This document shows positions 54,220 through 62,661 of a stretch of DNA of 64,000 bases, one piece after another. The DNA is from Aeromicrobium endophyticum (GTDB lineage: Bacteria; Actinomycetota; Actinomycetes; Propionibacteriales; Nocardioidaceae): NCBI RefSeq assembly GCF_003586285.1, contig NZ_QUBR01000002.1, positions 186,001 to 250,000 on the forward strand, in the 5' to 3' direction. A model generated the notes under the pieces. It saw only the letters and a program-made list of their open reading frames with translations, had not been told where the DNA came from and searched no databases. The stretch's first letter is position 1. Every line of letters begins with the position of its first letter. The position numbers and the translations under genes are program-made.

Positions 54220-56151
54220 ATGAGACTGCGCACGCCTGCGATCCTTGCTGCAACGGCGGCGGTGATCGCCGGGCTGCTCACGGCGTCGCCGGCCGAGGCC
54301 CGTTCGTCAGGGGCCGCCGTGACGTCGTCGCGGGTCGCCCTGTCGTCGAGCGGCAACGGCAAGGTCGCCATCACCTGCAAGGGCAAGCGGCAGTGCCGCG
54401 GCACGCTCTCGTTCGTCCGCGACACCGGCAAGCCCCGGGCGCGCAGCTACCGGGTGCGTCCCGGCCGGACGGCCCACGTGTCGGTCGCCCTGCGCTCGGG
54501 GTCGAGCGACAACCCGTACAACGTCGCCGCCGTGCCGGGACGTGACGTCCGCAGGGTCGCGAAGGCGCGTCTGAAGGTCGCTGAGACGGCACCGCGACGC
54601 ACGACGCACTATCGCTCGCTCACCACCGAGACGCTCGTGCGACGCCAGCAGATCACCGGCCGGGTCACCGGCATCGGCCCGGCGCTGGCCACTGACGTAC
54701 GCGTCGAGCTGGTCAAGCAGGTGCGCGGTGGCAACACCAGCGTGGTGAAGGGGCAGGCCGTCGCCGGCAACGGCGGCAGCTTCTCGCTCGCCGTCAGCCT
54801 CCGCGGCAACAACCTCTCGAGCAATCCCTACCTGCTGAGGGTCACCGGCCGCGACCAGAACGGTCAGCGCCGCAGCTGGTACTGGCGCGGCACCAACGGC
54901 AAGCCAGGCGGGGGCGGCCCGCAGGTGCGGGACGGCTCGTTCATCCGCGCCACCAAGTGGGGCGACTACGTCGCCGACATGACGTACACGTCGATCTCGG
55001 GCACCACCGCGCCGGGCGCCGAGGTGCGGGTCGCCGCGCCTCCGCAGCACCTCGGAGGCAGGACGACGCGGCGTGAGCTCGACATCCCCGGCTGCGCCAG
55101 CTTCGTCGGCGCCACCAAGGCCGACGGGTCCGGCGCCTACACCGTGGGCTTCCTGCCGGTCACGTCCTCGGCGGCCAACCGCTACGTCGTCGGCGTCCGG
55201 CAGGGCACCGACAGCGCCTGGTACGGCTCGGGACCCACCCGCTTCGGCAGCTGTTACGACGCGACGAGCTATCGCGGCCAGCGGGGCAACCTCATCGCGC
55301 TGACCGGGCCGGTCACGGGCAAGGCCGCCGACGTGTCGCCCACGCGCAACTCGGTGACCGTCAAGGCGCGGTACTCGTCGGCGTACAAGCCGACCCAACA
55401 GGGTGACCGCTGGATCCGTCTGCGCGAGAAGGTGCCGGGCGTCAGGATCCTCGACGCCCCCGTCGTCGCCGAGGGCATCGCCAGCGCATCGGGCGTGCGC
55501 CGCTTCGACGACGTCCCGCCCGGCCGCTACTACGTCGAGGTCGGACGGCGCACGGGGTGCGCCGACTGGTACCCGAGCCGGTTCACCAACAACCGCACGT
55601 ACTTCAAGGGCTCGGCCCGCAAGGCCGAGGGCTGGAAGTCGTTCCGCACGCTGCGCCAGCTGCCGGGCGGTGCCAACAGCGGTCTCGAGCGCATCGCGCG
55701 CCGGGCCGATCCCAACCCGGCCAGCGGCACGGTGCACAACCGCGTGCCGAAGGGCTACAAGGGCTGGATGTACCGCGGCTACTGCAAGGCGCGCGGTGCC
55801 GGCACGATCAACACCCTCACGGTCAAGGGCACGGGGCAGACGCTGACCAAGGTCACCAGCCGCAACCGCCAGGGCGCCGTGGTCAAGGGCCGGGTCACCC
55901 GCACGGGTGGGCGCACGAACCAGGAGATCATGGTGCGCCTCACCTCGTCGAAGGGCACGCGCGTCGTCCGCACGGGCATCACCGACAGCAAGGGCACCTT
56001 CTACATCGCCGGGCTCACGTCGGGCAACTGGCGGGTGTCGGTCAACTCCGACTCGTGGCGCGGCATCGGACGCTCGTTCACGGGCAGGAAGACCATCCGG
56101 GTCAAGGCGGGCAAGGGCTACAACATCGGCACGCTGAAGTTCGGCAGCTGA
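54220..56151 (+). CDS. Large secreted protein of unknown function (paralogue 2)
   Basis: A 643-aa exported protein: signal peptide ILAATAAVIAGLLTASPAEA. It has an N-terminal domain of about 110 residues not found in its neighbour (with CKGKRQCRGTLSF), then the same order of domains: VRVELVKQVRGGNTSVVKG, the block RRELDIPGCASF, PPGRYYVEVGRRTGCADWYP (near residue 433) and a C-terminal EIMVRLTSSKGTRVVRTGIT...FYIAGLTSGNWRVSVNSDSWRGIG. Identity is clearly high in the last 250 residues. ATG 54220 is 77 bp after the first gene, and a GGGGGAA site precedes it. Confidence 0.8.
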   Translation: MRLRTPAILAATAAVIAGLLTASPAEARSSGAAVTSSRVALSSSGNGKVAITCKGKRQCRGTLSFVRDTGKPRARSYRVRPGRTAHVSVALRSGSSDNPYNVAAVPGRDVRRVAKARLKVAETAPRRTTHYRSLTTETLVRRQQITGRVTGIGPALATDVRVELVKQVRGGNTSVVKGQAVAGNGGSFSLAVSLRGNNLSSNPYLLRVTGRDQNGQRRSWYWRGTNGKPGGGGPQVRDGSFIRATKWGDYVADMTYTSISGTTAPGAEVRVAAPPQHLGGRTTRRELDIPGCASFVGATKADGSGAYTVGFLPVTSSAANRYVVGVRQGTDSAWYGSGPTRFGSCYDATSYRGQRGNLIALTGPVTGKAADVSPTRNSVTVKARYSSAYKPTQQGDRWIRLREKVPGVRILDAPVVAEGIASASGVRRFDDVPPGRYYVEVGRRTGCADWYPSRFTNNRTYFKGSARKAEGWKSFRTLRQLPGGANSGLERIARRADPNPASGTVHNRVPKGYKGWMYRGYCKARGAGTINTLTVKGTGQTLTKVTSRNRQGAVVKGRVTRTGGRTNQEIMVRLTSSKGTRVVRTGITDSKGTFYIAGLTSGNWRVSVNSDSWRGIGRSFTGRKTIRVKAGKGYNIGTLKFGS

Positions 56152-56215
56152 GCGGGGCCGTCGGACGGGGCCGAGCCGCGTCCGACGGTTGAGGCCCGTC
56201 TGACAGGCTGATGCC

Positions 56216-57184
56216 ATGAGTGTTCTCGTCACCGGCGGTGCCGGCTACATCGGCTCCCACGTCGTCCGTGCCTTCGTGCAGGCGGGTTTCGAGTGCGTCG
56301 TCGTCGACGACCTCTCGAGCGGGCACCGTGAGTTCGTGCCGGCCGGTGTCGGCTTCGTCGACGCGACGGTGCTCGACGTCGACCGCGTGACGCGCACGCT
56401 GGTCGAGCACGACGTGCAGGCGGTCGTGCACCTGGCTGGTTTCAAGTACGCCGGCGTGTCGGTGCAGCGTCCCCTGCACACGTACGAGCAGAACGTGCAG
56501 GGCACGGTCGCGCTGCTGACCGCCATGAACGCGGCAGGGGTCGACAGGATCGTGTTCTCGTCGAGTGCCGCGGTGTACGGCACGCCCGACGTCGACCTGG
56601 TGACCGAGCAGACGCCGACGGCGCCCGAGTCGCCGTATGGCGAGACCAAGCTCGTGGGGGAGTGGCTGCTGCGCGACGCCGAGCGTGCATACGGTCTGCG
56701 ACACACCTCGTTGCGCTACTTCAACGTCGTGGGGTCGGCGGTCGACGACCTGTACGACACCAGTCCGCACAACCTGTTCCCGCTCGTGATGGAGGCCCTG
56801 GTGCAGGGGCGCACGCCGCGCATCAACGGCGGCGACTACGCCACGGCCGACGGCACGTGCGAGCGCGACTACATCCATGTCGCCGATCTGGCCGAGGCCC
56901 ATGTCGTCGCCACGCGCACGCTGATCGAGGGCGGCACGCTCGAGCCGGTCTACAACCTGGGCAGCGGCGACGGCGTGTCGGTGCGGCAGATCATGACCGC
57001 CGTGGCCCGGGCGACGGGCATCGACTTCGAGCCCGAGATCGGCGACCGCCGGCCGGGCGACCCGGCACGGATTGTCGCCTCGGGCGAGCTGGCAGCCCGC
57101 GACCTCGGCTGGTCGATGCGGCACTCGCTCGACGACATGGTGCGCAGCGCATGGCAGGCACGGCAGGCCCACCAGACCCCCTGA
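56216..57184 (+). CDS. galE: UDP-glucose 4-epimerase
   Basis: NAD-dependent interconversion of UDP-glucose and UDP-galactose, feeding galactose into glycans or the Leloir pathway. The 322-aa extended SDR has VTGGAGYIGSHVV, DLSSGHREFVP, VHLAGFKYAGVSV, the catalytic Ser in FSSSAAVYG, the Tyr-x3-Lys in SPYGETKLVGEWLL, and RYFNVVGS. CERDYIHVADLAEAHV is the typical GalE signature. It stands alone after the secreted paralogues. Convergent with lexA across a palindrome. Confidence 0.92.
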   Translation: MSVLVTGGAGYIGSHVVRAFVQAGFECVVVDDLSSGHREFVPAGVGFVDATVLDVDRVTRTLVEHDVQAVVHLAGFKYAGVSVQRPLHTYEQNVQGTVALLTAMNAAGVDRIVFSSSAAVYGTPDVDLVTEQTPTAPESPYGETKLVGEWLLRDAERAYGLRHTSLRYFNVVGSAVDDLYDTSPHNLFPLVMEALVQGRTPRINGGDYATADGTCERDYIHVADLAEAHVVATRTLIEGGTLEPVYNLGSGDGVSVRQIMTAVARATGIDFEPEIGDRRPGDPARIVASGELAARDLGWSMRHSLDDMVRSAWQARQAHQTP

Positions 57185-57210
57185 CCGCACGACGCCCCTC
57201 GAGCGCAGAA

Positions 57211-57257
57211 CGCCCCTTGAGCTTGTCGAAAGGGCCTCTCGACAAGCTCAAGGGGCG
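57211..57257. terminator. Bidirectional hairpin / REP-like palindrome between galE and lexA
   Basis: CGCCCCTTGAGCTTGTCGA (57211-57229) and its perfect inverse (57239-57257) enclose 9 bases. It lies between convergent galE and lexA, so it can terminate both. The sequence is a relative of the TTCGACAGGCTCAAGGGGCG element found in dapF, so it is probably a mobile intergenic palindrome used as a terminator. Confidence 0.75.
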
Positions 57258-57279
57258 AAGCTCGAGGAGCGCGGCCGCC

Positions 57280-58002
57280 TCAGACGCGGCGGATGACGGC
57301 GGTGACCTTGCCCAGGATCGTGGCGTGGGTGCCGTCGATGGGGGAGTAGTCGTCGTTGTGCGGCAGCAGCCAGACCTGGCCGTTCTTGCGCTGGAACGTC
57401 TTGACCGTGGCCTCGCCGTCGAGCATCGCCGCGACGATCTCGCCGTTCTCGGCATCGGGCTGCTGGCGGATGACGACGTAGTCGCCGCTGCAGATCGCGG
57501 CGTCGATCATCGAGTCGCCCGAGACCTCGAGCATGAACAGCGTTCCCTCGCCGACCAGCGACTTGGGCATCGGGAAGATCTCCTCGACGCGCTCCTCGGC
57601 CAGGATCGGCCCGCCGGCCGCGATGCGCCCCACCATCGGGATGTTGATCGCGGTCGGTGCGGCGTCGTTGATGCCCGTCTCGTCGATGTCGCCCTCGGGA
57701 GCGGCGCTCATGGATCGCCGGGCAGCCATCACGTCGGGCAGGAAGATCTCGAGCGCGCGCGGACGGTTGGGATCGCGCTTGACGTAGCCGAGCGCCTCGA
57801 GGGCCCGCAGCTGATGGGCCACCGACGAGGTGCTGGTGAGGCCCACCGCCGCACCGATCTCGCGCATGCTGGGCGGGTAGCCGCGCTTCTCGATCTCGTC
57901 GCGCAAGAACTCCAGCACCTTGCGCTGCCGGGCGGTGAGCCCGGAGGAGTCGGCGGGGCCGTCGGGGAGCTCGGTGACGTCTGCGGTGCGCTCATCGGTC
58001 AT
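57280..58002 (-). CDS. lexA: SOS repressor LexA
   Basis: Represses SOS genes and cleaves itself when bound to RecA filaments. The 240-aa protein has an N-terminal winged helix ([51 protein letters not shown]), the scissile Ala-Gly in [14 protein letters not shown], the catalytic Ser in [11 protein letters not shown] and the Lys in [14 protein letters not shown] 58002 is used, and a LexA box lies 32 bp upstream. Autoregulated. Confidence 0.97.
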   Translation of the reverse strand: MTDERTADVTELPDGPADSSGLTARQRKVLEFLRDEIEKRGYPPSMREIGAAVGLTSTSSVAHQLRALEALGYVKRDPNRPRALEIFLPDVMAARRSMSAAPEGDIDETGINDAAPTAINIPMVGRIAAGGPILAEERVEEIFPMPKSLVGEGTLFMLEVSGDSMIDAAICSGDYVVIRQQPDAENGEIVAAMLDGEATVKTFQRKNGQVWLLPHNDDYSPIDGTHATILGKVTAVIRRV

Positions 58003-58033
58003 GGCCTGACAGTAACCCGGACGGCAGGCCAGT

Positions 58034-58049
58034 TCAAACATATGTTCGA
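58034..58049. promoter_or_regulatory. LexA/SOS box at the lexA promoter
   Basis: TCAAACATATGTTCGA is a near-perfect SOS box (core AAACATATGTTCG) between lexA and the divergent SDR gene. It marks lexA autoregulation; the SDR gene (start 58085) may also be affected. Confidence 0.85.
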
Positions 58050-58084
58050 TGGCGTGTCGCGGGCGTGTCACCTACCGTGACGCG

Positions 58085-58921
58085 GTGCCCCAGACCCTCG
58101 CAAGCGCTGGCCGTCCCCGTTCCGCCGTCGTGACAGGAGCTGCGCGCGGCATCGGTCGGGCGATCGCTGCCGAGCTGGTGTCCCAGGGCTACCTGGTGCT
58201 CGTGACCGACCTCGACGCGTCGGCAGCCGAGGCGACCGCGTCCGAGATCGGAGCCCACGCGGGGATGGCGCTCGACGTCACCGATCCGTCGGCCAACCGG
58301 CGCGTCGCGGTGCGCGCCCGCGAGGTCGCCCCGCTCGGAGCGTGGGTGTGCAACGCCGGCGTGGCCTTCGACGGAGACCTCACCGATCTGACGGAGCACC
58401 AGGTGCGGCTCACCGTCGAGGTCAACGTGCTCGGGGTGATGTGGGGCGTCCGTGCTGCGGCCGACGCGTTCCGCGAACAGGTCGCGGTGGGGGTGACGGG
58501 CGGCGAGATCGGCATCGTCGCCTCGCTGAGCGCCCACGCCCCGGTGCCGAACCTGAGCGTCTACGCGGCGACCAAGGCGGCTGTGCTCTCGCTCGCCACC
58601 TCGATCGCGTCCGAGCTGAGGCACGATCGCATCGGTGTGCACGCGGTGTGTCCCGACGGCGTGTCGACCGCGATGCTCGAGGGCTTCGATCCCGAGGGCA
58701 GCACCCGCGAGATCCTGGCCGCCGGTGTGCTGCTGTCACCCGAGACGGTCGCGCGCGAGCTCATCGCGATGTTCGGCACGCGGCGGGTCTACCGGACGAT
58801 GCCGGTGTGGCGCGGCGTCGTGGCCCGGTCGGCGTCGTTGTCGCCGGCCCTCGCGATGCGGCTCGACCCGGTGATGCGGCGCTGGGGTGCCCGCAGGCTG
58901 CGCCGGGCCGGCGTGCGCTGA
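58085..58921 (+). CDS. Short-chain dehydrogenase/reductase
   Basis: A 278-aa SDR oxidoreductase. The cofactor motif is VVTGAARGIGRAIA, VTDLDAS suggests an NAD preference, WVCNAGVAFDGD is the NAG motif, and the catalytic triad is in IVASLSAHAPVPNLSVYAATKAAVLSL (Ser, Tyr, Lys). The C-terminal extension VWRGVVARSASLSPALAMRLDPVMRRWGARRL may bind membrane. Substrate unknown. GTG 58085. It lies divergent from lexA and shares its SOS-box region. Confidence 0.88.
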   Translation: MPQTLASAGRPRSAVVTGAARGIGRAIAAELVSQGYLVLVTDLDASAAEATASEIGAHAGMALDVTDPSANRRVAVRAREVAPLGAWVCNAGVAFDGDLTDLTEHQVRLTVEVNVLGVMWGVRAAADAFREQVAVGVTGGEIGIVASLSAHAPVPNLSVYAATKAAVLSLATSIASELRHDRIGVHAVCPDGVSTAMLEGFDPEGSTREILAAGVLLSPETVARELIAMFGTRRVYRTMPVWRGVVARSASLSPALAMRLDPVMRRWGARRLRRAGVR

Positions 58922-58927
58922 GCGGGG

Positions 58928-59929
58928 TCAGCGACCTTTGGCGAACGGGTTGCGCAGCCGCTTGAAGACCGGTGTCGGGCGGTGCCCCTCGGACTCGGCG
59001 GCCTCGGCCGCCTCGCCGGCAGGGGTCGTGTCGACGACGATGACCGGGACCTCCTCGCCGTCGGCCTCCGTGCCGCGCAGGTCGGCGATCTCGGCGTCCT
59101 CGGCCACCGTGTCGGCGGTGACGATGTCCTCGCGGACCGCCTCGACCGTGGCGCCGAGCAGCACGGCGTACAACCCGATCCACAGCCACAGCAGCAGCAC
59201 GACCACCCCGGCGAGTGCGCCGTACGTCTTGCCGTAGCTGCCGAAGTTGTCGACGTACGTCGAGAAGCCGATCGACACGATGATCCACAGGCCGCTGGCC
59301 ACGAGCACGCCCTTGGTGATCAGGGCGGGGGTGTCGGAGCGGTCGGGCGCGACGCGGAACAGGACGCCCATCGCCACCACCAAGGCGCCCAGCAGGGCGA
59401 GCCAGCGTCCGAGCTCGAGCAGGATGCGCGTGCCCGGCACGACGTCGATCGCGTCGAACAGTGCCGGGGCCGCGGCGACCAGGCCGACCACCACGACGAG
59501 GAACACGATGGCACCGGCCGTGAGGCCGAGGGCGACGAGCTTCTTCTGGATGAAGTTGCGCTGGTCGCGGATGCCGTACATCGCGTTGACGGCGGTGACG
59601 AGGTTGCCGACACCGCCGGACGCGCTGTAGATCGCGAGCGTGACGGCGATGACCAGACCGAGACCGAGTGACCCGTTGCTCGTCGAGACGAGCGAGTCGA
59701 GCTGACCGGTGACGAGGGACGCTGCGTCGGCCGGCAGCGCGTCGGCGAGATCGGCCGACTGGCGCCGCACGGTCTCGGGCGAGGCGACGATGCCGTAGGT
59801 CAGCACGCCGGCGATGAGCGCGGGGAAGAGCGACAAGAACGTGTAGAAGGCCACGCCCGCGGCCAGGAGAGGTGCTTGCTGGGCGGACGCCTGCTTCCAG
59901 GCGGTGATGATCGTGCTCTTCGCGGCCAT
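58928..59929 (-). CDS. YihY/BrkB family inner membrane protein
   Basis: A 333-aa protein with six membrane helices and a hydrophilic C-terminal tail. Family features: AAGVAFYTFLSLFPALIAGVLTYG near the N-terminus, AIYSASGGVGNLVTAVNAMYG, FLVVVVGLVAAAPALFD and YGKTYGALAGVVVLLLWLWIGLYAVLLGATVEAV. Despite old names (ribonuclease BN), these are not nucleases; the transport role is unknown. The acidic/basic tail EAAEAAESEGHRPTPVFKRLRNPFAKGR is cytoplasmic. Confidence 0.88.
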   Translation of the reverse strand: MAAKSTIITAWKQASAQQAPLLAAGVAFYTFLSLFPALIAGVLTYGIVASPETVRRQSADLADALPADAASLVTGQLDSLVSTSNGSLGLGLVIAVTLAIYSASGGVGNLVTAVNAMYGIRDQRNFIQKKLVALGLTAGAIVFLVVVVGLVAAAPALFDAIDVVPGTRILLELGRWLALLGALVVAMGVLFRVAPDRSDTPALITKGVLVASGLWIIVSIGFSTYVDNFGSYGKTYGALAGVVVLLLWLWIGLYAVLLGATVEAVREDIVTADTVAEDAEIADLRGTEADGEEVPVIVVDTTPAGEAAEAAESEGHRPTPVFKRLRNPFAKGR

Positions 59930-60044
59930 GACTCGACGGTAGTGCGCAGGGTGTCGCCGTGCCTCCTGGCATGCGTCGACCGTGTGACGCGCGACAAACC
60001 CATCTCAAATATGTGCTGCAACGACGGGGATTCGGCAGGCGCGA

Positions 60045-60060
60045 TCGAAATTCTGTTCGA
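60045..60060. promoter_or_regulatory. Candidate LexA/SOS box 1 of the LysM gene
   Basis: TCGAAATTCTGTTCGA keeps the two half-sites TCGAA and GTTCGA with three central differences from the consensus. Confidence 0.55.
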
Positions 60061-60095
60061 TCGATGCTTCCTTTTGTCGGACCCGGCCCCTATTG

Positions 60096-60111
60096 TCGTA
60101 CATGTGTTCGA
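60096..60111. promoter_or_regulatory. LexA/SOS box 2 of the LysM gene
   Basis: TCGTACATGTGTTCGA, one base off the consensus TCGAACATGTGTTCGA. A TATTGT -10-like hexamer (60091-60096) overlaps its edge. Confidence 0.85.
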
Positions 60112-60127
60112 TCGAACGCCTGTTCGC
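60112..60127. promoter_or_regulatory. LexA/SOS box 3 of the LysM gene
   Basis: TCGAACGCCTGTTCGC directly abuts box 2. The two perfect half-sites CGAAC and GTTCG flank a 4-base centre. Confidence 0.8.
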
Positions 60128-60204
60128 ACCATCGAATGACATCGAGAACAGCGATCGGTCGGGCACGCCAAGCATCCCGTCTCACTTCCCCCACGGAGGC
60201 CATC

Positions 60205-60570
60205 ATGAGCACCATCACCCTCGGAAACGTTCGCACCAGCCAGCGCGTCAGCATGCCCTCGGTCTCGGCACCGATGAAGCTGACCGTGCGCGGCAAGATC
60301 GTCATCGTGACGCTGGCCGTGCTCGCCATCGGCATCCTGGCGATCATGTGGGGTCCGTCGTCGACGGCCTCCGGCGAGGCCGGCACGCCGCAGCAGACCA
60401 CCTCGGTCCAGGTCATGCCGGGCCACACGCTCTGGCAGATCGCTGCCGATGCCAACCCGCACGGCGACATCCGCAAGACGGTCGACGAGATCATCGAGCT
60501 GAACTCGCTCCCCAACGCCTCCGCCCTTCAGATGGGCTCGGAGATCGCTGTACCGGTCTACGACAAGTAG
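60205..60570 (+). CDS. LysM-domain membrane protein, probable SOS cell-division inhibitor
   Basis: A 121-aa protein with one membrane helix (VRGKIVIVTLAVLAIGILAIMWG, residues about 29-51) and an extracytoplasmic LysM domain (VMPGHTLWQIAADANPHGDIRKTVDEIIELNSLPNASALQMGSEIAVPV). Architecture and SOS control match YneA of Bacillus, DivS of corynebacteria and Rv2719c/ChiZ of mycobacteria, which block division during DNA repair; the last lies next to lexA. Here lexA is 2.2 kb away. The GGAGG site at 60195-60199 fixes ATG 60205. The inhibitor role is inference. Confidence 0.85.
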   Translation: MSTITLGNVRTSQRVSMPSVSAPMKLTVRGKIVIVTLAVLAIGILAIMWGPSSTASGEAGTPQQTTSVQVMPGHTLWQIAADANPHGDIRKTVDEIIELNSLPNASALQMGSEIAVPVYDK

Positions 60571-60588
60571 CCGCTGCACAGCACGACA

Positions 60589-60630
60589 CAGCCCGGTGAG
60601 GCCGCAAGGGAAGGCGGCCTCACCGGGCTG
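60589..60630 (+). terminator. Strong terminator after the LysM gene
   Basis: A perfect 17-bp stem (60589-60605 with 60614-60630) around an 8-base loop, 19 bp after the stop. It isolates the SOS gene from the downstream penicillin-binding protein gene. Confidence 0.85.
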
Positions 60631-60771
60631 TGGCACGTCTGAGCCCCTGCCAGCAGCGATGGCGGGCCCAGCGGCGAGGGACGTTGACCGTGCCGGGTGC
60701 ACCTGTTTGACTGCATCGTCGCCTGCCGAGGCGAGAACCTGACACCAACGGGGAGGTCGCAGGTGGGAGCC

Positions 60772-62661
60772 ATGCACCGGACGGTCCGACGAGCGACGTC
60801 CACGATCGCGACCCTCGCGCTGGCCACGGCCACGCTGGCGGCCTGCTCCGCGGGGCGGGCCGACCCGCGCGACACCGCCGACGCCCTGGCTGCCGGGCTG
60901 AGCAAGGGCGACGTCTCGAAGGTCGCCGTCACCGCCGGGGGCCGGGTGCCGCAAGAAGACCTCAAGCGCATCGTCAACAGCATGGACGGCACCAAGGTCG
61001 CGGTCACCGTCAAGGACGTCGCCACCGACGACGACACCGCGACCGCGACCCTCGCGACGCGATGGGCTTTCAAGGGAGCCACCTGGGAGTACACGACCCG
61101 CGCAGCGCTGAGCTTCGTCGACGACGCCTGGAAGGTCACCTGGAAGCCCACGATCGTCGCGCCCGACCTCACGGCCGACGAGCGCCTGCGGCTGCGCACG
61201 ACCGCCGCCGACCGCGGCGACATCCTCGGCGCCGGCGACGAGGCCATCGTCACCGAGCGCGGCGTACAACGCGTCGGGATCGACAAGACCAAGGTCGACG
61301 CCACCCAGGTCGAGGCCTCGGCCAAGGCCTTGGCCGCAGTCGTCGACATCGATGCCGAGGCGTACGCCACGCGTGCGGTGGCGGCCGGGCCACAGGCCTT
61401 CGTGCCGGCGCTGACGGTGCGCGCCGACGCCTCGGACGCGCCGACGTCGCAGCAGCTCGCCGCGATCCCCGGCGCCGTGGCCATCAGCGGCGAGCTCCCG
61501 CTGGGCCCCACGCGCGCCTTCGCCCAGCCCCTGGTTGGCACGGTGGGCGAGGCGACGGCCGAGATCGTGCAGAAGTCCAAGGGCACGGTCCAGCCCGGCG
61601 ACCTGGTGGGGCTGTCAGGACTGTCCGCTCGCTACGACGGTCGCCTGCGCGGCACGCCCGGCGTCCGTGTCGAGGCGGTGTCGTCGCAGGACGGCGCCGA
61701 GCCGCGTCAGCTGTTCACCAGCCAGCCGGTGGCGGGCACGCCGTTGCGCACGACGCTCGACGTCGGCCTGCAGGGCTCGGCCGACTCGATCCTGGCCGAC
61801 GTTGACCCGGCCAGTGCGATCGTCGCCATCCGTCCGTCGTCGGGCGCGATCGTGGCACTGTCGAGCGGTCCCGGGGGCAAGGGTGCCGACACGGCCGCAG
61901 CCGGACGCTTCCCGCCCGGCTCGACCTTCAAGCTCGTCACGGCACTGGCCCTGCTGAGGTCGGGCCTGACCCCGTCCACGAGGGTGCCGTGCACCTCGAA
62001 GATCACCGTCGACGGGCGCACGTTCACCAACTACTCCGACTACCCGGCCAGTGCCACCGGCAACATCGCGTTGCGCGCGGCCATCGCCAACTCCTGCAAC
62101 ACCGCGATGATCGCCGAGCGCGACAAGGCTCCTCAGGCCGATCTGGCCGAGGCCGCCGCGGCGCTCGGGCTCGGTCCCGACCTCGACCTGGGATTCCCGG
62201 CCTTCCTCGGATCGGTGCCCGACCAGGCCGAGGGCACCGAGCGGGCCGCCTCGATGATCGGCCAGGGGCGCATCGAGGCGTCGCCGCTGGCGATGGCCAC
62301 GGTCGGGGCGTCGATCGCCAAGGGTGAGCGGGTCACGCCCAGCCTGCTGGCCGACACGCCGACGAAGGCGGCCGCCGCGCCCGCCAAGCCCTTGAGCGGC
62401 GACGAGGCCACGCAGCTGCAAGAGCTGTTCCGCGGCGTCGTGACCGACGGCAGTGGTCGCTTCCTGTCCGACGTGCCCGGGGGCCCGGTCTCGGCCAAGA
62501 CCGGCACGGCGGAGTACGGCAGCGACACCCCGCCGCGCACGCACGCGTGGATGATCGCCACGCAGGGCGACCTGGCCGTCGCGGTGTTCGTGGCCGACGG
62601 CGAGTCCGGCTCGCAGACCGCCGGGCCGCTGCTCGAGAAATTCTTGCGAAGCGCCTCGTGA
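60772..62661 (+). CDS. Penicillin-binding transpeptidase (class B, MecA-N type, lipoprotein)
   Basis: A 629-aa cell-wall D,D-transpeptidase. It starts with a lipoprotein signal (TSTIATLALATATLAAC) rather than an ordinary anchor, then an NTF2-like MecA N-terminal domain (residues about 30-140), a dimerisation domain (LRTTAADRGDILGAGDEAIV, LVGLSGLSARYDGRLRG) and the transpeptidase with SxxK in PPGSTFKLVTAL, SxN in NSCNTAMI and KTGTAEYG. It resembles actinobacterial low-affinity PBPs. The stop overlaps the next gene as GTGA. Confidence 0.9.
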   Translation: MHRTVRRATSTIATLALATATLAACSAGRADPRDTADALAAGLSKGDVSKVAVTAGGRVPQEDLKRIVNSMDGTKVAVTVKDVATDDDTATATLATRWAFKGATWEYTTRAALSFVDDAWKVTWKPTIVAPDLTADERLRLRTTAADRGDILGAGDEAIVTERGVQRVGIDKTKVDATQVEASAKALAAVVDIDAEAYATRAVAAGPQAFVPALTVRADASDAPTSQQLAAIPGAVAISGELPLGPTRAFAQPLVGTVGEATAEIVQKSKGTVQPGDLVGLSGLSARYDGRLRGTPGVRVEAVSSQDGAEPRQLFTSQPVAGTPLRTTLDVGLQGSADSILADVDPASAIVAIRPSSGAIVALSSGPGGKGADTAAAGRFPPGSTFKLVTALALLRSGLTPSTRVPCTSKITVDGRTFTNYSDYPASATGNIALRAAIANSCNTAMIAERDKAPQADLAEAAAALGLGPDLDLGFPAFLGSVPDQAEGTERAASMIGQGRIEASPLAMATVGASIAKGERVTPSLLADTPTKAAAAPAKPLSGDEATQLQELFRGVVTDGSGRFLSDVPGGPVSAKTGTAEYGSDTPPRTHAWMIATQGDLAVAVFVADGESGSQTAGPLLEKFLRSAS

